From contig JAJFPB010000008.1 of assembly GCA_020881915.1 (NCBI GenBank), forward strand, positions 1,488,001 to 1,552,000: 64,000 nt of DNA. Direction: 5' to 3'. This DNA comes from Paramyrothecium sp. XJ0827 (taxonomy: Eukaryota; Ascomycota; Sordariomycetes; Hypocreales; Stachybotryaceae). The translations under genes and the position numbers were made by a program. The notes under the pieces were generated by a model. It did no database searches. It was not told where the DNA came from and saw only the letters and a program-made list of their open reading frames with translations. This document shows positions 58,668 to 64,000 of this stretch, piece by piece (the stretch's first letter is position 1; each line of letters begins with the position of its first letter).

Positions 58668-61600
58668 AGTAGGTCGCAGCTCTTCCCTGGTCTTTCCTTT
58701 CCTCGCTTCCAGTCCTAATATCGAACTTGATAGTGGCCTACGCGCAATTCCAGCCACAACCTCCGACGTCGTCTTCCGAAGATGGACACTCTAGCACGAA
58801 CAGTTTGACTCAATCGAGCCGAGAGCCTTTCTATTCTAACAAAGGTACGCAGTACGGCAGGCCTTTGCTGACCATTAGTCGTCTGACTGTAAGCAGATAT
58901 TGAGATTTTGTACGACATTGTTGTTGCTGCGCAGGAGCGGCTCGACAACGATCCACACTCTTCCTCGCTGCCCGCCGCCTCGCTTTTCAAGGCTTACGAT
59001 GTGGTCCTCCCTAAATACGGGATTGATCCGGACGACGATCACCACCTGTCGACATTTGTGTTTCGTATAGGAGGAGAGCGCGGCGATGGTACCCTTGTAG
59101 ACAAATTTCAGGCCATCCTCGGTCGGATGGGAATCGTCTTGGAACATGGCGACGATACTACAGTTTCCCCGCGTGCCTCCCATTCAGCTTCTGACTCCCA
59201 GTCAAAGCTAGTCTCAAGATCTCTGCCGCAACACGACCACCGACGTATGGTAGACGAGCATGCACTGGAAAACGAGCGCCCTTCATCTCTTGTTGTGGGA
59301 GTTGATGATGCAGCACGTAACAGGGAGTCGAACGCCTCCGGAGTCTATTCAGAATTAGGCCCAATCTCGCCTATGGAATACGACTGGCTAGAGCATCCAG
59401 ATCAAACCCATCCGGAAACCCTGAAGAATGATGAACAAGCAGGCCAAGCAGGACAACTCTCCCGTGAGAACTTCAACACAGTTCAGCCATCGCCAGATGC
59501 ACAAGTTGTCGAGTATGACGATAGTGCAGTACAAAAACAACAGGATGAAGCCGATATAGTCAACAATGGAGCACGACGGTCGGCTTTGATGGCAGCCCTG
59601 GACCGTTGGCGGGACATCTCAAACCAGCGATCTCGGCAACAAGTTGAGGATGACTTGTCAAACCGTCCACCCTCTCGACATGATTTTCAACCCTTTTGGC
59701 CCGGTTCAGCAGCGCATATGGCTAAACAAACTAGTACCACTACTGAGGCTCTCCAAGCCAGGCCTTGGCGAGGTTCGACGGCGCCATTCATGAACACAGG
59801 CTCTGCACGTTTCAGTTCGATTGCAAGACCAATGCATTTATCACCCATCAAGGAGGCTACCTCGAGTGTATCTGTGGCCCCTGTGGTAGCCAGTGATGAC
59901 ACATGGAGCGTGCAAGACTCTCCCCATGTGATGCAAACACCCCAAGCCCAGAACGGCCATGATCTGGATAATGCTCAGCTCTTGGCTCGTGCCGCTCGCG
60001 CACGAGAAATTTACCTTGCAAGCAAAGTTTTCAACCATTGGGCAGATCGTACGGCTCGCCGACTGGAGCGGGAGGCGGTTGCCCGGAGGCATATGCTTCG
60101 TTTTCGGTATTTTCGCAGCTGGAGCCAAGTTCCAAGTTCGAGAATGCCAGACAAGGAACATCTGCGATCAATCACGGCGTTACAGAAGCTGCGTCGCGCA
60201 GTTGCGCAGCAAGAGGAGCAGTTCAGCAAGGCCGCTTCCGTCATCGCGCACAAACACAAGATCGAGACTTTGTCCCGGGTCTGCGGATGGTGGCTTTGTC
60301 AGGTCAAGAGCCATTCTGGACTACAAAAAACCAATGCCCGAACCAGGGCTGGAACGCTGAGCACTTGGGCACGGCAGGCCTCAGAGGCCGTAAATTTCAA
60401 CACGGCTCTTACATTAGACCGGCAGCGTCGAGACGAGATCCAGGGTCTGCGGCAATGGCAGGCTCAAGCTGAATGGCTAGCTGCACAAGCCTCGGCTGCT
60501 CGAGGCTTAGAAATCTCTCGCCTTGTCTATTCCCACCTTCGTGAGTGGTGGGATCAAGCAGAGGTGAAACGGAGGGCAGAGGAATGGCGGCATCGTTACC
60601 TGGTTGATCGGGCTGCACTCGTTTTCGATCAGTGGAACTTGCGAGCCCGCGCACAAGCGTTTATTTGGAGAACCGAGTTCCTGTCGGTGTCTCGATGTTT
60701 CAACATATGGCAAGCAAAAACGATCGACTTGGAGTCTCAAGAGCGCCGAGCAACATCTGTTTACAGACATGCTTGTGCGTACAAAATTCGTATGCACTGG
60801 AATGGAGCAGCCAAACAGCATTTGGCATTATCTCAAATGCAGACCCGTGCACGTTTCTATATCAGGGCAACGCGCGTGTTGGACACCTTCGACGCTGCAG
60901 TAAAGCGGCGTCGCACCCGGGAAAAGCATAAAATTCGACAATACCTCATGGCAAGATACACACAGGTATCTTCGCAGCGGAAAAGAAGAAACTTCTTCGC
61001 AGCACTAGATACTTGGAGATCCAAGACAAGGGATGCGCATGAAGAATCGCAAGTGATAGAGGCCTCCTTGGAAGCCATGGATGCCTCACGAAAAGAGATT
61101 GCTTTGGCGACGTGGCGAAGGCGTGTTGATACTGGTTTTCAGCTTCAGCGCATTGCAGACATTCACCAAGTCGATAAACATCTATCGACTTGGAGCCAAT
61201 TCTCAAACCAAATTGAGAAGGCCGACATGCAGGCATGGGATGCCTGGGTGTCTAGAAAACAGTACCAATCCTTGAAAGAGTGGTCGATCGCATCTATGCA
61301 AGGCGATGGGCAAGCTCACACAGCGACGCTTGTCAAACAAAAGCATGACCGGGAGAAACGCGCTCAAGCGCTCCAGTTGTGGAAGCAAGCTCTCAAGGGC
61401 AAGACAACTATGGCTCAGAATTCAGGCCTTCGACGGACACCCCCGCCAGGAAAGATGTTTGCGAACAGCTGGCGAGGATCGTTGATGGCCCGGTCTCTGG
61501 CTAGACGAACCCCACAGTATCGCGAACCACTGGCCAGCCTTATCGAAACTCCCACTCGCTCGACGGGAGTGCCCCTGCCTGTGGAAATAAAATCGGAAGC

Positions 61601-62189
61601 CTGGCACATACCACCACTAATGGAGGAGCAAGAGGATGTTGATCTAGAACCTGAACCTGTCGAGTCAACCAATTCTATCCCTCATCCTGCACTGCGGCAC
61701 CCTCGCAATCTCCAGGTTGTCCTACCATCAACAACTCCTAAGGCACCTGTACCACCACATTTGCAGCGAGAAGGTAGTGGTCAAGCCCTGGAATCTGAAC
61801 GACTTACACCAAGTCGATTCAACCCTCAACGTAGTACATTCTCTCGACTCCCCATTGGATCAACCGGGCGAGACGTTATTGCGTTGCGTAAGACTGTCGC
61901 CGAAAGATTGGCTTCTCAATCAACGACGCAGAGAAATACGCCAGCCTTTGCAAAAACACAACCAGTTACGAACCAAGCAGCCACTCCTGAGTTGTTTGCT
62001 CCGGCTGTGAAGAATCGGTTGGACAACAACATTTCTCAGTATTCGCAAGATACACTGTCCAGACTCTCTACATCCACGTTGGTGAATTCGATCGGGAATC
62101 AATCACCGTGGCGCAACGATATATCTGGACAGCTTCCCTCCGAACTGTCAAGTGACGGCAGAACTATAGGTTTCCGACGGAACGCTTGA
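58668..62189 (+). CDS. sfi1: Sfi1-like centrin-binding spindle-pole-body protein
   Basis: Exons are read as the single coding base 58668, then 58734-58844 and 58897-62189, giving 1134 residues starting MAYAQFQPQPPTSSS. The start codon is split by an intron (A|TG), see findings. The N-terminal part IEILYDIVVAAQERL..LFKAYDVVLPKYGIDPD is conserved in fungal Sfi1. From about residue 380 to 880 there are a dozen or more Sfi1-type helical repeats, each with a Trp in a pattern like FNHWADRTARRLERE, FRSWSQ, LREWWDQAEVKRRAEEW, FDQWNLRARAQ, LDTWRSKTRD, LATWRRRV and LQLWKQALKG. These bind centrin (Cdc31) along a long filament that licenses duplication of the spindle pole body. The C-terminus is disordered with Ser/Thr-Pro sites such as RRTPPPGK, likely cell-cycle kinase targets. 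Family assignment is strong; the exact start is moderate. Confidence 0.88.
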
Positions 62190-62765
62190 CACAGGTTGAG
62201 AAAAATGTGGACGTGGTACGGAAGCGGCGAAGCAGGAGTCGCAAAGTCACTTTATGAGGTCAATGATGAATGGTCATTGTTTGGATTTCTGGTCAAGGGC
62301 CAGTTTTTGTATATACGAGTTGTTTTCTTGGATTTGACTTGTTAGATACCCTTGGGAAGAATCGGAAGCTGATAGCCGGCGTTATCAATCAAAAAGATTT
62401 GTCCAAAAGAACAAAATTCCCTCCAAAACTTATGTTGGAGGGAAATCTGATTCACATGATGCCTGTGCCAGACTTCCCTCGAGGCATGCTCGGACGCATT
62501 GCGGTCTTAGACAGGGCAGGTACCTGAAGGTAAGGTAGGTGATTACCCAAATTGGACGAGCCCGATAAGATAAGGCTGTCGCATCGGGTTGCGCTGTGGG
62601 CAATACGTAACCACGCAGCTGCTGTACGCTACAGCTCCTAATGCCAAGTAATGCATCTCTATCCAACCGAGCTGTCAATCTAGCTCTTCAATTAGTCTTC
62701 GGATCTTACAAGCTACGGGCCTTGAAATATCATAGATATGCGCTCACGTCTTACTCATCAGTAGA
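62190..62765. other. Intergenic with AGGTACCT motif
   Basis: 3' region of sfi1 and promoter of rav1. AGGTACCT at 62518-62525 is followed directly by AAGGTAAGGTAGGT. No gene is seen. Confidence 0.55.
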
Positions 62766-64000
62766 ATGAGCGCTGTGCTGCCTGGGCAACCGCCGCCTCG
62801 GCTTCAAGCTCTGGCAACGGCCTACTGGAACGGCAGACACATCAGTGTAAGGCTAATGCCGGGCGTTTCACGACCGCACCGCTGACGATGGTGATTTTCT
62901 AGGCATACATATCGGGCCACGCTTTTACGGTACTCGATGGAACGCAGAACATTCTTCAGACCACCTACGATGACGACGAACAGCCTCTCCGAGCGATCGC
63001 GGTCGACGAAACGACGGGCAAGATTGCTACCTGTACAGCCACTCAGGTTCGCGTATATAGACCCTTAGGGTTAAGAGATGAGATACCTAAGGTACGAATG
63101 ATTTCGGCCTCTGATCGCATGGTATTCGCGCATGCTGATTAGGAAGCAGTGGGCATTGGATTTGAGCTTTGAGCTTCCCGACAAGGATTCCGACACGGAC
63201 TGCGCTTTGTCTTGGGGTGGTTCTGACGAGCTGCTGGTAGCAGCAAAATCCTTACACCTCTTTTCCACACAAGGAGAAGCCACCTGTCGCTGGGAAAAGT
63301 CGCTTCCGTCCCCTGTCAAATCGGCAGCGATTTCATACGACTCGGCATACATTGTTTCCATTAGCCAATTCGACCGCCTGCCCAAGGTCTGGCGCCGTCT
63401 CAACTACGGACAGGACGAGGTCCGGTTTGATCTGACATATCTGCGCCATCCTTCGATAGTCACGACTGTGAGGTGGCGTAAACCATTTCACATCGAGCAG
63501 ACTGTTGAAAATGTATTATACACCTTCTGCCTCGACAACATCGTTCGTGTCTGGGTGCCTACAGACACGGTTGATGGTCACCACTGGAGGCTCTGGGGGC
63601 AAATCAACGTGGCAGCTGGACCAAGTCGCAACCCCGGCACTGATGTGAAACACCTGGTTTACATTGTAGATGGACGGGATTTTACAGCATCCGTGGAAAA
63701 AGCCGTCGCACTTCGGATGGCAGATGATTCAAGCACCGACGATGTCGCTCTCGACCACCTGGTAGCCATTGCCAACAAGAACCCCGAGGTTTGCATCGCG
63801 GTTGATAGCAACGGTCTCATGTCAGCGTGGGCCCTAGAGAATGTGGGCAGTAGCACCGCCGACAAACCGACTGTCTTCAACATAGCACAGGTCACGTCCC
63901 GAGAGTTTGAACAACTTGGAGGCTTGATTTCAATAAGCCAAGCACCTCATTTGGACGTGCAGACTTATTGTGACAAGAAGTCCGGCAACCTGCACGTCCT
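62766..64000 (+). CDS. rav1: RAVE complex subunit 1 (Rav1), 5' part
   Basis: Exons 62766-62846, 62903-63091 and 63150 to the window end give the first 374 or so residues; the gene runs off the window. It starts MSAVLPGQPPPRLQALATAYW, the typical N-terminus of fungal Rav1, and continues as beta-propeller (WD40-like) repeats: SGHAFTVLDGTQNILQT, DETTGKIATCTATQVRVYRP, LSWGGSDELLVAAKSLHLFS, AAISYDSAYIVSISQFDRLP, YLRHPSIVTTVRW and LDNIVRVWVPTD. Rav1 with Rav2 and Skp1 promotes reassembly of the V-ATPase V1 and V0 sectors on vacuolar and endosomal membranes. The third exon has a tandem acceptor (AAGCAG), so one extra Gln may be included before TGGGCA. Identity is very likely; the remainder must lie beyond the window. 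Confidence 0.88.

Overview
This window is chromosomal DNA from a filamentous ascomycete, most likely a Sordariomycete of the order Hypocreales. Genes carry short introns (about 50-80 nt) with GTRNGT donors, CTAAC/CTGAC-like branch sites and YAG acceptors, and they lie on both strands with separate promoters. The ech42/chit42-type GH18 chitinase, the Hook gene, the AMA1-type APC/C activator and the ribosomal and tRNA-synthetase genes all fit this placement. I recognise no rRNA or tRNA gene, no intact transposon, no secondary-metabolite cluster and no virus-derived sequence.

Layout. 1-6.0 kb: SAM methyltransferase and ATG8. 6.0-12.4 kb: HEM13, a SWIM zinc-finger protein, the proteasome subunit RPN8 and adenylate kinase ADK1. 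13-20 kb: the Hook dynein adaptor, a small secreted I9-type inhibitor and an uncharacterised conserved-looking protein. 20-27 kb: RPS23, COQ2 and a large JmjC/zinc-finger/AT-hook chromatin protein. 27.6-36 kb: histidine acid phosphatase, the BET4-type Rab geranylgeranyl transferase alpha subunit, a 3-kb gene-free stretch and a secreted chit42-type chitinase. 36.6-42.6 kb: AMA1-type meiotic APC/C activator, a Qc-SNARE and an unknown protein. 42.6-46.6 kb: gene-poor DNA. 46.6-57.6 kb: PDK1-type kinase, the SWI/SNF-RSC SWIB subunit, HYM1/Mo25 and cytosolic isoleucyl-tRNA synthetase. 57.7-64 kb: a tiny twin-CX9C gene, an SFI1-type centrin-binding protein and the 5' part of the RAVE subunit RAV1, cut by the window end.

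These are mostly single-copy housekeeping genes, not a pathway cluster. Loose themes are membrane traffic (Hook, Rab prenylation, SNARE, RAVE, ATG8), mitochondrial function (HEM13, COQ2, CX9C protein) and cell-cycle/polarity control (AMA1, SFI1, PDK1, HYM1).

The most striking observation is an in-frame TAG at 38273-38275 inside the WD40 propeller of the AMA1-type gene. Both sides of it encode one continuous family-typical protein, and the TAG falls where TGG (Trp) is expected. This is the signature of a UAG-to-UGG stop codon recoded by the A-to-I mRNA editing that Sordariomycetes use during sexual development; a simple nonsense mutation is the competing explanation. Other notable points are a start codon split by an intron (SFI1), a 60-residue three-exon gene with no long ORF, and a cluster of AGGTACCT palindromes in the HYM1/ILS1 divergent promoter. 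All exon boundaries are hand-read predictions without transcript support.
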